Assembly (NCBI RefSeq): GCF_030052815.1
Contig: NC_079496.1
Coordinates: 4,216,001-4,280,000 of the forward strand
Direction: 5' to 3'
DNA length: 64,000 nt
From: Hevea brasiliensis
Taxonomy: Eukaryota > Streptophyta > Magnoliopsida > Malpighiales > Euphorbiaceae
Shown: piece by piece, positions 38,141 through 50,179 of the stretch
Layout: each line of letters starts with the position of its first letter
Numbering within the stretch: the first letter of the stretch is position 1
Translations under genes and position numbers: made by a program
Notes under the pieces: model-generated
Told to the model about the DNA's origin: nothing
Database searches by the model: none
Seen by the model: only the letters and a program-made list of their open reading frames with translations

Positions 38141-38213
38141 CACGCTCGGTGGGACTCGAACCCACAATCGTCTGATTAGAAGTCAGACGCCTTATCCATT
38201 AGGCCACGAGCGC
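38141..38213 (-). tRNA. tRNA-Arg (anticodon UCU)
   Basis: A 73-nt cloverleaf on the minus strand. The acceptor stem is GCGCTCG with CGAGCGT (one G-U pair at the end). The D arm contains TGGCCTAATGGA (A box) and the anticodon arm is TCTGA-CTTCTAA-TCAGA with anticodon TCT. The T arm is GTGGG-TTCGAGT-CCCAC (B box GGTTCGAGTCC). There is no intron and the 3' CCA is not encoded, as is normal in eukaryotes. It reads AGA codons. The gene looks functional and stands alone. Confidence 0.97.
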
Positions 38214-39147
38214 TGCTTGTTCGTGTCCTTTATGATTTTAAATCAATGGTTAAATCCTATAACAGCCATATTTCACTGCCGTACACGTAGGGCTTGGCAT
38301 AATTAAATTTCACATTAACGAGGTTTTTTTTTTTTTTTAATTTCGCATACTTTAATATTTATGAGATTACCTTCTTAAATCTAATATAGTAATTTTTAAT
38401 GAGTTATTTTAATACATTTTTTTTATTATTTTTAATACATATTGCAGCCTTTTCTATTGCAATTATCAAGAATTCATTCTTTAATTATATTTTTACTAGA
38501 ACCTCATTAAAAATAAAATTTCAAATTTGAAAGTCCCATTAAATTAAAATTTATTAATTATTTTATTCAGTTTTAATAATTATCTAATGCAACAAAAACT
38601 CTCAAACATTGAAGCTATTATGAATTTAAAAGCCAAATTGTCCCTAAGAATATGAGCAGGATTTTGGAACCACATCATATCAATCCAACTCGATCTATAA
38701 AAGGGTCAGAGGGGCATGAGTTATCAAGATTAAGGTACGCCTGCATGGGAAATTTTAAGAAAACAAATAAATATATGCAATATAATTCCCAATTGTATAC
38801 TTAATTAAGTTTGATATCAATTATTAATGATAAAACAACAAAAGGGTAATTATGCTTTATCTTAAATAGTACCAATTAGGGTCCATAACCTATATGTCAA
38901 TAATGCATTATTATCACAATTGCACATAGAGCATACCAAAAGCAAGTTCCTTAATTATTCCATGGGGCCCTTAATTAACATCTATAGTATACTTTAGTTG
39001 TTATACTCTCAGTGCTTTAACAGAACATTGTAACACTGCATGCCCAAGGGACACCTAATGATGCAAGGCAAGAATTCTCATTGCAAGAAATCTAGGGTTA
39101 GGTTTTATTTCATAATTATCCATCTTTCTCAGCAATTCAATTTCAAT
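38214..39147. other. Intergenic, no gene seen
   Basis: AT-rich sequence between the tRNA gene and the solo LTR, with nothing recognisable. Confidence 0.4.
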
Positions 39148-39535
39148 AATGATGTAACACCCTTAATTTTTTAATTTATTATTTTTGGATAAATATTGAT
39201 ATTTTATTTCATTTGGATTTTAGTAAATATTTGAAATTTTTTAAATTTTGGAAATCGGGTTCAATTTTTCGAAAATATAAAACTTTGATGATTTTTAAAA
39301 ATTAATTTAAAGACCACTTGACAAAACTAAAAATATATTTGGAGTCTACGAATTTTTCCGAGTTTTCTGAAAATTTTTCAAAATTTTTAGATCTCGTTTT
39401 CGGTTTCAAGGCAAAGTAAAAATTTAAAATTTTGTATCCTGAATCGAATCAGCCGAATCGAACCAGATTGGAACGGACCGACAGAATCGAGCCGGCTCCT
39501 TTTTCTTCTTCTTCTCCTCTTCCCGCGAGCGTTCT

Positions 39536-39537
<2 letters not shown>

Positions 39538-39575
<38 letters not shown>
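39538..39575. repeat. (CT)n microsatellite inside the solo LTR
   Basis: About 19 CT units with minor breaks. Confidence 0.85.
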
Positions 39576-39577
<2 letters not shown>

Positions 39578-40921
39578 GTTTTCTCTCTACTCTCAACTCC
39601 CTCGCCGGCTAGCCACCTCCCCAGCCACCCCAGCTCGCCGGCCTCCTCTTGGAACGCCGAAATCGTCGCGCGAAGCAACGCAACTCGCCACTTAGTCTTC
39701 CTAGCCGATCCGGCCACCATTTGGGCCGAGTCTTGTGTCAAACACCATCTACACCTCGAGAGCTTTCCATAGACACCAAGAACATCAAAATCCATTAAGC
39801 GGTTTGTCCAATTTTTATTCAGGAAGTTTTAGCCCATTTTGACTTTTGGGCTAGATTTCTAGCAAACCGTAAACCCCATGAAAAAATCGAGAGTACCATA
39901 GCGCTCCACTCGTCGAGAGCTTCGCGGGAATATAAATTTCAAAATTTTTTGACATCATTTTTCGGTGAGTCCCACGGAACTTCGTAGTATTTTTCTGAGC
40001 ATTAAATGAGTTTAGAAAATTTCGTAAAATTTATGTACTAACCCCCGTGTTGTGGGCTTCGTGTAAATATAATCCGGGTCTGTGAATTTTTTGGCTAGAC
40101 AGACCGGCTACCGAAAAGGTCTCCGAATTGGATCGAGATTTTGGCTATCCCACCATTGTCAAATGTCCCGAGCGCGTTCCCCAAGTCGGAATCGGCATAG
40201 GTAAACCCGAACCTTACTTTTTCGTAATTTTCTAGTACTTAAATGGGATTAAAAGTCCATAAAATATTTGTGGTAGCTCAGAAAATTATTATTCTTTTTG
40301 CAATAGCCTAGTAATATTGCTAAGGACCGGGGGGCAAAGTTTTAGAATTTTTAGAGCTTATTTGGGCAATTTTTGCAAAAATGATCAATTATAAGGACTA
40401 AACTGTAAATTTACATATTGTGATTGAGGACTGTTTGGATGGGCCCAGGAGGGGCTGTGTGATGTGATTGAGTTGTGAGTGTATGTGTGAATATAGAAGT
40501 ACGTTTTGAGCCATTTTGCAGGTTGGGTAGGTCTTAGGTATAGGGGAGACTCTGCCGGATTTTCGGCACGACTTAGGACGTATTTGGTCTTTTCTTAGTT
40601 TGTATTGAGTCAAATTTATTAAATGATTGTAATAAAATTATCAGGTGAGCCGGGATAGCCTTCTTCCTCCTCCCAGCCGCTACAGTGTCCGCTGTCAAGT
40701 CTGTGAGTAAAATATTAATTTTAATTGTAATTTCGATATTATTATATGTTCAAGCATGCCCACGCACCACTTATATGTTTATATATATATAGTTAAACTC
40801 TAGGCACGTTTTATGTTACATTCACAACTATCAAAGTACCATGTATGTTGTTGTGGTAATTTGAAGCAGTGTGCGTGCGTTGGCGTGCGTGTGATGTGGT
40901 ATTGGCTATGGATAGGACGGA

Positions 40922-41045
40922 TAGTCACGGCTTGAGATTTTCGCTGGGACCCAGTCCTTCGGGGTAGTCACGGCTTGAGTTCTTCGCTGGGGCCTCGATT
41001 TGGTTTATTAAGCGAAAGTCCGGCCTGAATTTTCTTCGCTGGCAC
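40922..41045. repeat. 43-bp direct repeat inside the solo LTR
   Basis: TAGTCACGGCTTGAG followed by TTCGCTGGG occurs at 40922 and 40965, and a worn third version (GTCCGGCCTGAA...TTCGCTGG) ends near 41042. Confidence 0.75.
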
Positions 41046-41753
41046 AGGTTGGATTTAAAAGAGCTGTATAGGGGATCAGCTCCCATATATTATGATTGAT
41101 ATTACTGGTTGAGTGAGTGCTCCAAATTACCTTTTTGTTGTTATGATGTGAAAATATTGCTGATGTTGTATTTCACTCAACAGAGTGCATTAGCTTTAGA
41201 TAGTTATAGAAATTATGGTTAAAATTGATATTTTACTCTCTGAGTTGAACGCTCACTCCTGTTCAATATTTTTCCAGGCCACAGGAGGATATTTTTGAGG
41301 TTAACCTGCTTTTCTCCCTCGTAGGTCGTTTATTAATTTTTGTATAAACATGTTAACTCTTAGAATTTCCGCATGTGTTATAAATATTTATTTGATTTGG
41401 GTCTGTAATATAATTATCATGTTTGACCTGTAAACGTATTATTATATGCATATTTGATGGACTGGATGAGGGAGCTGAGCTCCCATTTATTTTTATGACA
41501 TTTAGTATGTGGAGGGTGAGCTGAGCTCCCCAATTGATTATATATTATGTTTATAGGTCGGGTGAGTCAAAAACTCATCGTTGAAAGGTTCACTTTATGG
41601 CCGGACTCTGTCCGGTTGAATTCTTGAAATTTGGCCCAAATGGGCCTTAGAGTTGGGTTAAGGAATAGTTAGGCTTACTACGGGTCTCGGAGGCTTTAGG
41701 CTGGCCTAGGTCCTAGTGTCGGTCCAGCCCATAGGTTGGGTTGTGACAAATGA

Positions 41754-42038
41754 AATGTGATATCATAATTAAAATATAATTTTAAAAATTATCGACTTCA
41801 ATTAAATTTAAACTCAATATATCATAATATTAGAGACGATTTTGATGTCATTAAACAAAAGTTCATTATATATATATTTTTTAATAAAGCTTAATTGATT
41901 AAGCATCTTATAAATATCTTAATTATAATTTAAAATAATAAATTAATTATAAATCAATGATGGCCTAGCTCCATGTAATTTTGTGGCATAAGGCACTTTT
42001 CAAAATCTGGCTAAGTCAGGTTTGAGCTCCCTTTTCCT
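41754..42038. other. Intergenic, no gene seen
   Basis: AT-rich sequence without a recognisable feature, between the solo LTR and a MITE-like repeat. Confidence 0.4.
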
Positions 42039-42560
42039 TAGGGGTGAGCATTTGGTTCGAACCGAACCGAACCGAATTAAATTATAAAAATTAAATTTTA
42101 AATTGTAGAAATTGAACTGAATCAAAATGGGTAAAAAATTAAATCGAACCAAATCACTCTATTTGGATTCGGTTTAGTTTAAAATGATCGATTTTGATTT
42201 TTGATTGATTTTTTAATTTATACATGATTTTCAAACTATTTGGTATAATTTTGACTTTAGTTTTAACCTAATAACCATTAATCAATGAAATTAAACAATT
42301 AATATATATATAGTTAAATATAATTCATAAATTTTTCATAAAAATAAATCAATTCAAAAATTGATTTGATTTGATTTGATTTAAATATATAAATTATTAT
42401 TCCGTTCGATTCGATTTAATCAATTTTTTCTCTTTAAAATCAAATCAAATTAAAATAATTGAAATTTTTATAATTTAAAATCAAATCAAATTAATTAAAT
42501 TTTAAAATTAAATTAATTAAATCAAATTGATTCGATTCAATTTAATTTTTCAATAGTTTA
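42039..42560. repeat. MITE-like repeat of the TAGGGGTGAGCA type, one end unclear
   Basis: Starts TAGGGGTGAGCATTTGGTTCG and continues with repeated AACCGAACCG and TTGATTTGATTT words. It is similar in style to the hAT-like MITE at 22238-22738. The right terminal repeat and target duplication could not be identified, so the right boundary is approximate and the copy may be truncated. Confidence 0.5.
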
Positions 42561-43426
42561 ACTTTTTCTTTTTCCTGTACTTTGATGGTAAAAAAAAAAA
42601 AGTCCACCCAGTGGAGCCCACATTGAGTTGGGTCCTGCATCCACATCAGGGCTGATGAGGATCTTCTCATGATAAGTGGTTGTACAGGGAGTTTTGATAA
42701 GACTGCAAGAGTAGACACCACCCCATATATTGCACGAAAATTATTTGGCTTTACTTTGAGTTGAAGCTGCCAATGCTCTCTCTCTCTCTCTGATGTGATA
42801 TGGGTGAGTGAGAAAGTAGCCCAAAATTCAACAATATTTTAAAGCAATGCTCCATCAACACATTCATGTGTATTTATCAAATCAAAGAGAAGAAAAAATA
42901 AAAAAAAAACCCAACCGTCCCTGATGTTTTAGTCAAAAAGTCACGTGAATCTTTACAATTTACATTGCACACACACAATATCAATATACTTTTCACCTCC
43001 AATCAAGTTATGTGAAAAAAGGAAAAGTAGGTGACATAGTAGTATGAATTTCTCCTCAATGCATGCGTGCCCTATGAAAAACCCATTTCGTAGGACCCAC
43101 TTATGATATTCCCTTTCATTTCATAGGTGGTGACCCCACTCTTTCATTCATCACCGGTGCCCCTTTTCTTATACTCGTTGTTTTCACTCTAATTTTGTGT
43201 CAAAGTTTGTTGGTAAGGATAGCTAGAGGAATTGTATCTATAACCTATTATGGTTGAGTTTGAATTTCTAATACAATTGATTTATTTTAAAATTAACATT
43301 AACTTATAGTCAATAATAATTTTAAAATATATTAAAAATATTAAAAAATAATACTTCTTATTAAAATAAAAAAATTCTTTAACCAGTGCTACGTATTTTA
43401 TAAAGAGAAAATTATTACTTAATCAT
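42561..43426. other. Intergenic, no gene seen
   Basis: Includes a short CT run at about 42777-42792. No ORF of recognisable family. Confidence 0.4.
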
Positions 43427-44255
43427 TATATTTTAATAAAATTAATTATTTTATTCTGTATTTTAAAAATACACTATTTAATTTCTATATTTTACTTTCA
43501 TTAAACTGTTTAATTCCTTCATTAATTTTTTCGTTAGTCAATGCTAGTCAAATTACTATTTATTCTTCTATTTTAGTAAAATTAATTAATTATTTATGAT
43601 ATTTTAAAAAATATATTAATTAGCCATTGTAATTTAGTTTCATAAACTATTTAGTTATATAATTATTTTTTATATTTAAACTGCCCTAATCATGTCCCCT
43701 TATTTTTGTCATGCCTTCCTTTATTTTTCTCTCCTCATGTTTCTTCTTCTCCATCCACACCATTCTCTCTCTCTCGTCCTCTCTTTATTTTTCATATTTT
43801 GGTAAAAAATAATACAAGTTGTTTGCATGAAAAAAGATTATTTAGTTCTCATAGATCTCTAAGTAATTAAGAAAAATTATTTTTTAATAAAAAAATAAAA
43901 AAAATAATTCTAAGAAATTGAATGAAAATACTTGAATAATTTAAAAAATATATAAATTCAAACTTAGTCTAAAAATAGTAATTTTCATTTTAATCAAATA
44001 ATATATTTTATAAGATATATTGACAAATTAATTAATTTTACTTAAATAAATGGACTAAATAATAATATTTTTTAAAATACATAAATTAACTAATTAATTT
44101 TCTTAAAATAGATAGATTAAATAATAATTTAATAATATTGACTAACGAAAAATTTAACAGTGAGATTAAAAAATTTAATGAAAATAAAATATAAAAAATA
44201 AAAATTATAATTTTTAAAATATAAGTGTTAAATAATTAATTTTATTAAAATATAT
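43427..44255. repeat. AT-rich long inverted repeat (foldback or MULE-like MITE)
   Basis: The arms at about 43427-43660 and 44000-44255 are imperfect reverse complements. The best block is TATTTTAATAAAATTAATTA at the outer ends and CGTTAGTCAATG / ATTGACTAACG about 115 bp inward. The roughly 340-bp centre is noncoding. Exact ends and target duplication are unresolved. Confidence 0.65.
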
Positions 44256-45974
44256 ATTCCTAACAAAATCAATTTCTGCTTGGTGATGATTGATACGAGG
44301 CAGTGCGGTTGCCGACGGATTTATAGTCTGCGCTAAGGATTGGGGAGGTGGAGTTGGTTTGCCAAGAAAAATTTGAGACCGTTCCATAGTTTTTTACACG
44401 ACAAGACAATTGCGATGTCTATGTATTGAATTTTGTCCTGTAAGGAAAATTGTATTTGCCTAAAATTCTACACAACGACAACGTCATAAAAATAAATGAA
44501 ACAAACATGAAGGATGCGTTTTGTCCTTTCGATGCAGATGCCTTTCTATCTTCTTTAATTGTGTTTGTCTTTGGCTTCTCGTTAAAGCTTAATGCATAAG
44601 GAGAGGAAAAAAAAAAGCAAAAGAATATGCCCAGTGTTTTGAAAAGAAAGTGTTACTGGCTAATATTTCAATTCCACACGACAATAAAAAGCTTTGATAG
44701 GGACTATAAAAGAGACCCTTTGCAAATATATTTTACTTAACTACTTCTGAAAATTAAAGTAATAAAAAATAAAATAATTAAAATAATAAAAAAATACAAT
44801 AACAAAAACAAAATAGAATAAAAAAATTAATTAAATATAAAATGGATCCTTACTTTATTTAAAATGCCATAACCTATGTTATGTGCATACTAAAAAAAAA
44901 AAGTTATTAAGCCATTGTTTACCTCATAGAGTCTGTTCTAGTTCACCAAGCCTTAACAGGTAGAGTTTACCACCTAAATAAACAAATGAAAATACTTGTC
45001 CTTATAAATTAGTCCTCTCCTTTCACTAAACTCCATGCATCAGTTTTATCTTGTAGACCAGCAATTGCAAAGACTCTATAGACTTCAGTAACACTTCCAA
45101 GAATCATCTTCACTATTCAACATGGCCTCAAGGGGATATATAATTTATTAAGCCATTGTTTTTCACATTGATTTCTGTTAATCAATTGAGCATATGTGCA
45201 TAAAAATTAATTGACAATAACAAGTTATCTCTCTTTATAATTTACTGGACTTTTTTTTTCCTATTCTCACTCTTAATTGTTTCTCGTGGTGATAGCTCTC
45301 TCTAGCCTCGCCACCACCCGCCACTGCTCCTCTCATCTTTCGCACTTATCTGCTTCCCTTTAATGGCTTGTGATGTGAAAGTGAAACCGATAGACGATAC
45401 AAGCATTCATATTCCATCCTTTATCTCTTGAAATCGAAGTCACGTTCAAACGCAGTCACAACCACGAGCAAAGGCTCACCATTACTTAAAATTGAATAAA
45501 AAATTTCAGAATTTTCATTTTTAGATTAAATTTTTCGTATTGGATTTCAAAACCCCATAAAATGTTTTATTAGTATATATATTCAGAAAGACTATTTATC
45601 AAAAGTTTATTTTTTTTATATTAAAGATTTTTAAAAGAGAAAAGCTAAAAAAAAATTCCTGACTTTAAAATTTTTAAAAATAAATTAAAAAATAATTGAA
45701 ATATTTAATGCATCAATCAATTCCTGATAATATAGGGATAATTTATGTATTTACACGATCAATAGACTTATTTATGAATAAATTTATGTTTAATAGATAT
45801 AAAAATTAAAATTAAAATTAAAATATTTAATATGTCAAAATACAAATTTGGAATATTATTAGATTTTTTAGTAAAATATAGGGAATAATTTATATATTTA
45901 ACGTCTTCCTTTTTATATTTCAATTTAATTCATTGCCTGTATATGTTTTCTATTCAATGGAATATGATGCTATG
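44256..45974. other. Intergenic, no gene seen
   Basis: AT-rich. A phrase TTATTAAGCCATTGTTT occurs twice (about 44905 and 45148). No gene recognised. Confidence 0.4.
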
Positions 45975-46343
45975 GGCTTGAAGGGCCGAAGTAGTAGAGT
46001 ACTATAATGGTATGGGCTTCGTTGCTCTCTCTTGTCCCCAGTACTCGGCAGCCACAGCATTCCAAAGTATTCCCTGCATTTATCGGCCCTGCTGGTTCCT
46101 TGCCAAACTCAAATGTACCCAATTGAACGATCATCCAAATATACATTGGAAGTGATGCCACGGATGAGGTATGACCTCCTTTTCAAGACGTGCTAATGCT
46201 TCTTCCCTGGAGGTTATGGTATCCCATCTTAGTTTCCAGACCACCCCACCATTTTTAGTCCACTTCAGGAAGTTTTCAACATCAGAAAGCTTGAAGGGTC
46301 GGAGGGAAATTCTTCTTGAATCCTTGATGTAAAGACAAAGCAA
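45975..46343 (-). pseudogene. GNAT acetyltransferase pseudogene, truncated
   Basis: The most downstream of five tandem GNAT copies. The N-terminal motif RRISLRPFKLSDVENFLKW is clear, but the conserved start ATG is absent (ATC at that place). One added base near the HPWHH block shifts the frame, a stop follows GYI, and only the beginning of the acetyl-CoA-binding segment (AAEYWGQ) remains. About the last 60 residues of the family are missing. Confidence 0.85.
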
Positions 46344-46581
46344 TCATCTATATAATCTTTGAACAACGAAAATTAATGAAAATACGAAAGGATTCCTTGT
46401 GGGAGGAATGAATATCTGGTTCTGAGATTGGGATGCTCAAATGCAGTCTACTGGTAATTATGTCCAGAGAAATCATACAAGTGATGGCCAAAAAAAGAGA
46501 GAAGAAAATAAAAGGAAACCATAACCACATGTTCATTGGATTAGATACTGTAATTACAGATTATAGTTTAGAACTTATGGA

Positions 46582-47097
46582 TTACAAAACCTTATCGGTT
46601 GACAGAAAACTATAGACAATCAAATCCCGAACTTGACCTTTACAATATAAATATTTCCTCAACACACCTTCTTTCAGAAACCCTACTTTCTCGACTACCC
46701 TTTGAGATCCCTTGTTCTCTTCCAGCACAAAAACCTCAAGCCTTACCAAGTCAGGAAAATCTTGAAACACACTAGACAGAGCCATCTTCACTGCAATTGT
46801 GGTTATCCCTTGTCCCCAATACTCTGCAGCTATCGCATATCCCATGTTTCCTCTACATCTATCATCACCTGACAATTGCCGGACGGAAATGTACCCAATT
46901 GAACGATCATCCAAGCATATAGACCGATGCCATGGATGGGCTATGGCAACCTTTGCAATATGCTCTGCTGCTTCTTCCCTAGAAGTAATGGGATTCCTTC
47001 TCATATAACGGGTTACTTTCTCATCACCAGCCCATTTCAGGAAGTCATCAACATCAGAAAGCTTGAAGGGACGGAGGGAAATTCTTGATGGATCCAT
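46582..47097 (-). CDS. GNAT N-acetyltransferase (RimJ/RimL-like), 171 aa
   Basis: A complete single-exon gene. The protein starts MDPSRISLRPFKLSDVDDFLKW and ends ...SFLSTDKVL. The acetyl-CoA-binding core is at about residues 87-103 (GYAIAAEYWGQGITTIAV, with Q-G-I-T as the pyrophosphate-binding loop). A RVVEKVGFLKEGVLRKY block near residue 135 is typical of RimJ/RimL-type acetyltransferases. It should transfer an acetyl group from acetyl-CoA to an amine, but the substrate is unknown. It resembles the small Arabidopsis stress-linked NAT family (At2g32020/At2g32030 type, from memory). Length equals the other intact copy exactly (516 bp), supporting the start. No targeting peptide is seen, so it is probably cytosolic. 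A hAT-like MITE lies about 130 bp upstream, probably within its promoter. Confidence 0.9.
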   Translation of the reverse strand: MDPSRISLRPFKLSDVDDFLKWAGDEKVTRYMRRNPITSREEAAEHIAKVAIAHPWHRSICLDDRSIGYISVRQLSGDDRCRGNMGYAIAAEYWGQGITTIAVKMALSSVFQDFPDLVRLEVFVLEENKGSQRVVEKVGFLKEGVLRKYLYCKGQVRDLIVYSFLSTDKVL

Positions 47098-47225
47098 AAA
47101 AAAATGCAGTCAACTAACTTTCCAAAGGGCAGAATGTTTAAGGCTTCAAGCATACTTCAATGATCAATTATGCGTGATCAGGTGCAAGGAAGTTGCCTAA
47201 TATAGCAGACAATAGACAGTGGAAC

Positions 47226-47846
47226 CAAGGGCGGACGCAAGGCTAAACATTCGGAGGGTAAAAATTTAAAAATTTATATATAATTATAATTAATAAAAAT
47301 TTATAAATTATATTTTTATAAATAATAATCAATATTGATTATTATTTTTGCAAATAATATACTTTATTAATTTTAAATAATCAGTTTATACATTAAAATC
47401 AACATTACCGGTAATATTTGTTAGGTCGTTGGTCCGGAAATTAATTTAGGGTTTGAGAGAGTTTTAAGAGTTTATATATATATATATATATATATTTTAA
47501 AATTAATTAATATTTTAAAATAATAATTTATAATTATTATAATAATAACTAAAATTTTGGCATTATAAAAATAAAATAAAGAGTTAAATTTTTATGCCAA
47601 AAAATTATATATTTTTTGGTGTTAGTATTTAATCTATTTTCATATATAATTAGTAATAACATTAATTTTAAATATTATTTAGAAACAAATTAATAAAATT
47701 AATTATTAAATTAAAATTTTTTAAAAACTTACATAAATATAAAATTATTAAAATTTTCTATCTATTTTTTTTAAATAAAAAGTGGCCAATTATTATTATT
47801 ATTTTTTTTTGAAAAAAGGGCGGCCCTATGCATCGGTCCGCCCCTG
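47226..47846. mobile_element. hAT-like MITE upstream of a GNAT gene
   Basis: A 621-bp element flanked by AGTGGAAC (47218-47225) and AGTGGACC (47847-47854), an 8-bp target duplication with one mismatch. The terminal inverted repeats are CAAGGGCGGAC at the left and GTCCGCCCCTG at the right. The interior is very AT-rich and has no ORF, so it is nonautonomous. It begins about 130 bp upstream of the GNAT start at 47097. Confidence 0.8.
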
Positions 47847-47854
47847 AGTGGACC

Positions 47855-49154
47855 GATTATAACCAAGTTGCAAGCACATAGTTAGAGGGAAAACTTTGTC
47901 CCTGTCATTGTATGATTTCCCACCGGCTTGATGGTTACCTGTGCAATTTTTTCTTGGACTGGAAATTTAGAGGGTCAAATAAGGCGGCTATAACTTCAGA
48001 AGAATTATATATTATTTTTATTATGCTTTCCTTGCTCACCACAAATGGCAACACCAGAAGAGGTGAAAGGGTAATTGACTTCGTCTCCTTTCACTCTTTC
48101 CTTCTTAAAAATTTGAAAAGTTAACTTAGGCCCATATAAAATAAAGGCCTTGAAATAGAGATACAAATAAAATAGAATGCCTAAATTCAGGACAAAACAA
48201 CCATAATTTAATGCAAAAGTCTTAACATAAATACTTAAAAAATTTAGATGAGAAAAAGAGGATCAGTCACTACTGATAAAGAGGGAAAAATGATCATCAT
48301 CTAGAAGAATAGAAAGCTGCTTGAACCTAAAGACTATTGGAATTCAGTCCCAAACGGCTTCTGATCGCGGTCTCTTTCAAAATCAGCACCGCTTACTTGA
48401 TCAAGAGAGTGGCGCGGTAAAGTTTATCAGCCTCTCAATCTGTAATAGACTTAGGGGAACACATTTAATCAGAAAGGAAGACTTTAGCCTTAAAAATACC
48501 GATGCCTTAGACATGCATGAACCTCTCCCACCAAGCAGCAACAATTTCTAAACCTAAGAAACCTGCAAAACCAACACAGCTTCAACACACCAGCTCTCTT
48601 GGAAACCGATCTCTTGCATTTCTCCCTCTCTGAGATCAACAAAAACAAACCTAAAACATCAAAGGGGAAGGAAACCCATGTCCCAGCCAGAGTTAAATAG
48701 GAAGTTTTTCCCTACTTAAGGATAGAAGAAGCTAGCTAGAAGCCACGATTGGCCAGCTTGAGAAAAAGCTAAAACTCTAAGAATAGTTAAGAGAAAAATC
48801 TCTCTCTAAAAAGATAGAGAGAGATTCAATTGGTATTTTCCTTGCTCACCATTCAAAGCAAAGCAAAATTGACCTTAAAATCTTTGAGTTAAGTTCTCTG
48901 TTTCCTCAAAAGTTTGTGGTTCTCCAAAGTTTTGTGGTTCTCCAAAGTCCATAACAGTCTTCTTTGTAATGATCCTGTAAGTTTGATTGTTTGTAATCAA
49001 ATATTAAAAGAATAGTTTGATTGCTTGTCATTGCTAGGATAGATCAAAAAGTGGCATTCTTAATTTTACTAATGAGCATTATAGTGTACCTCAAATTGCA
49101 TCAGCCTAAGAAAAGAGCTTAAAAAGAAGAAGTTGGCATTCACAGCCACGTCAA
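47855..49154. other. Spacer between GNAT copies
   Basis: No GNAT remnant or other recognisable gene. The stretch 48310-48540 is less AT-rich than its surroundings and could be a fragment of something unidentified. A 21-bp-period direct repeat (GTTTGTGGTTCTCCAAAG / GTTTTGTGGTTCTCCAAAG) lies near 48911-48950. Confidence 0.4.
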
Positions 49155-49670
49155 TTACAGAACCATGTCTGTTGATAAGAAACTGTAGATAATCATATCT
49201 CTGATTTCACCTTTACAATACCCATATTTCCTTAACAAACCTTCTTTCAAGAACCCTACTTTCTCAAGTACCCTTTGAGACCCATTATTCCCTACCTCAA
49301 CAAGGGCTTCAAGCCTGACCAAATCAGGAAAGTCTTTAAACACACTTGACACTGCAATCTTCAATGCAGTTGTGGCTATCCCTTGTCCCCAGTATTCTGT
49401 GGCTACTGCATAGCCAACATGAGCTCTGCATCCACCATCCCCAGATTCTGGCCTAATGGATACGTATCCGATTGACAGATCATCCAAACATATGGACCGA
49501 CGCCAAGGATGGGGCATGGCAACCTTTTCAATATATTTTAAAGCTTCTTCCCTGGAGGTCATGGTGTTCCATCTTAGATATCGAGTTACTCTATCATCAC
49601 TGGCCCATTTCAGGAACTCATCAACATCGGAAAGCTTAAAGGGACGGAGGGAAATTCTTGCAGGATCCAT
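49155..49670 (-). CDS. GNAT N-acetyltransferase (RimJ/RimL-like), 171 aa
   Basis: A second complete copy, clearly homologous to the 46582-47097 gene over its whole length. It starts MDPARISLRPFKLSDVDEFLKW, has GYAVATEYWGQGIATTAL as the acetyl-CoA-binding core, and ends ...SFLSTDMVL. An in-frame ATG four codons earlier (49682) exists, but I prefer 49670 because all copies share the MDP/MNP start and this gives the same 171-residue length. It is single-exon. It differs from its neighbour mainly in the middle (RPESGDGGCRAHV) and in the VEVGNNGSQ loop, so substrate range may differ. Its substrate is unknown. Confidence 0.9.
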   Translation of the reverse strand: MDPARISLRPFKLSDVDEFLKWASDDRVTRYLRWNTMTSREEALKYIEKVAMPHPWRRSICLDDLSIGYVSIRPESGDGGCRAHVGYAVATEYWGQGIATTALKIAVSSVFKDFPDLVRLEALVEVGNNGSQRVLEKVGFLKEGLLRKYGYCKGEIRDMIIYSFLSTDMVL

Positions 49671-50179
49671 AAGTATAGGCAATAAAGCAACGTTAATAGG
49701 AAAAGAAATAGAAAAGATGGATAGGGAAAATTTGTTGCTGAGTTTGTTTCTTTATCAGAAAGCTTCTCAGCCCTTTCTGTGCAATTATAGGAAAAATTTT
49801 GTCTGCTTAAACTAGCAGACGTATTAGAACGGTCAAGCCAAGCTGTGATAGCCAATTAGATAAGTGGTACCGGTGGTGCCCATACCACTCTAGGATAAAA
49901 CTCACAGAGTGGAGAAAACCCAAATCAAGAAAAGAATGACTAAAAAGAAGTGTAAGAAAACAAATGATATTCCTTTTGTTTGGAACATAAAATTTTATAA
50001 CAATTTAATTTAATTGATTTTTTTTTTGGTTAATTTTTATAATTAGAATAAAAAAATTCAATTTTTTAACTTAAATATGATTTTATGAGGAATTAATTAT
50101 TTTTTTTTCTTTTAAATGATTTATTCTAAAGGAAGCTATCAATTGAGAAAACTCTTGTTGTAGATTATTTTGATGCTTT

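Larger units (their letters stand above)
39153..41748. mobile_element. Solo LTR of a Ty3/gypsy element, 2.6 kb
   Basis: A 2596-bp unit with TGTAACACCC at the left end and GGGTTGTGACA at the right. It is flanked by a perfect 5-bp target duplication AATGA (39148-39152 and 41749-41753). No primer site, polypurine tract or protein domain is inside, so it is an LTR left by LTR-LTR recombination. The long GC-mixed LTR style suggests a chromovirus (Tekay/Del-like) family, different from the other LTRs here. Inside are a CT microsatellite (about 39538-39575) and a 43-bp direct repeat (40922 and 40965). Reading frames here (for instance a Pro/Arg/Ser-rich one at 39432-39695) are not real genes. Orientation is unresolved. 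Confidence 0.9.

Noticed and set aside
39432..39795. Pro/Arg/Ser-rich frames on both strands
   Set aside because: They lie in the solo LTR around a CT microsatellite and have no conserved domain.
42561..42575. CTTTTTCCT as the right-hand target duplication of the repeat starting at 42039
   Set aside because: It matches CTTTTCCT only loosely and no inverted terminal repeat precedes it, so the boundary cannot be claimed.
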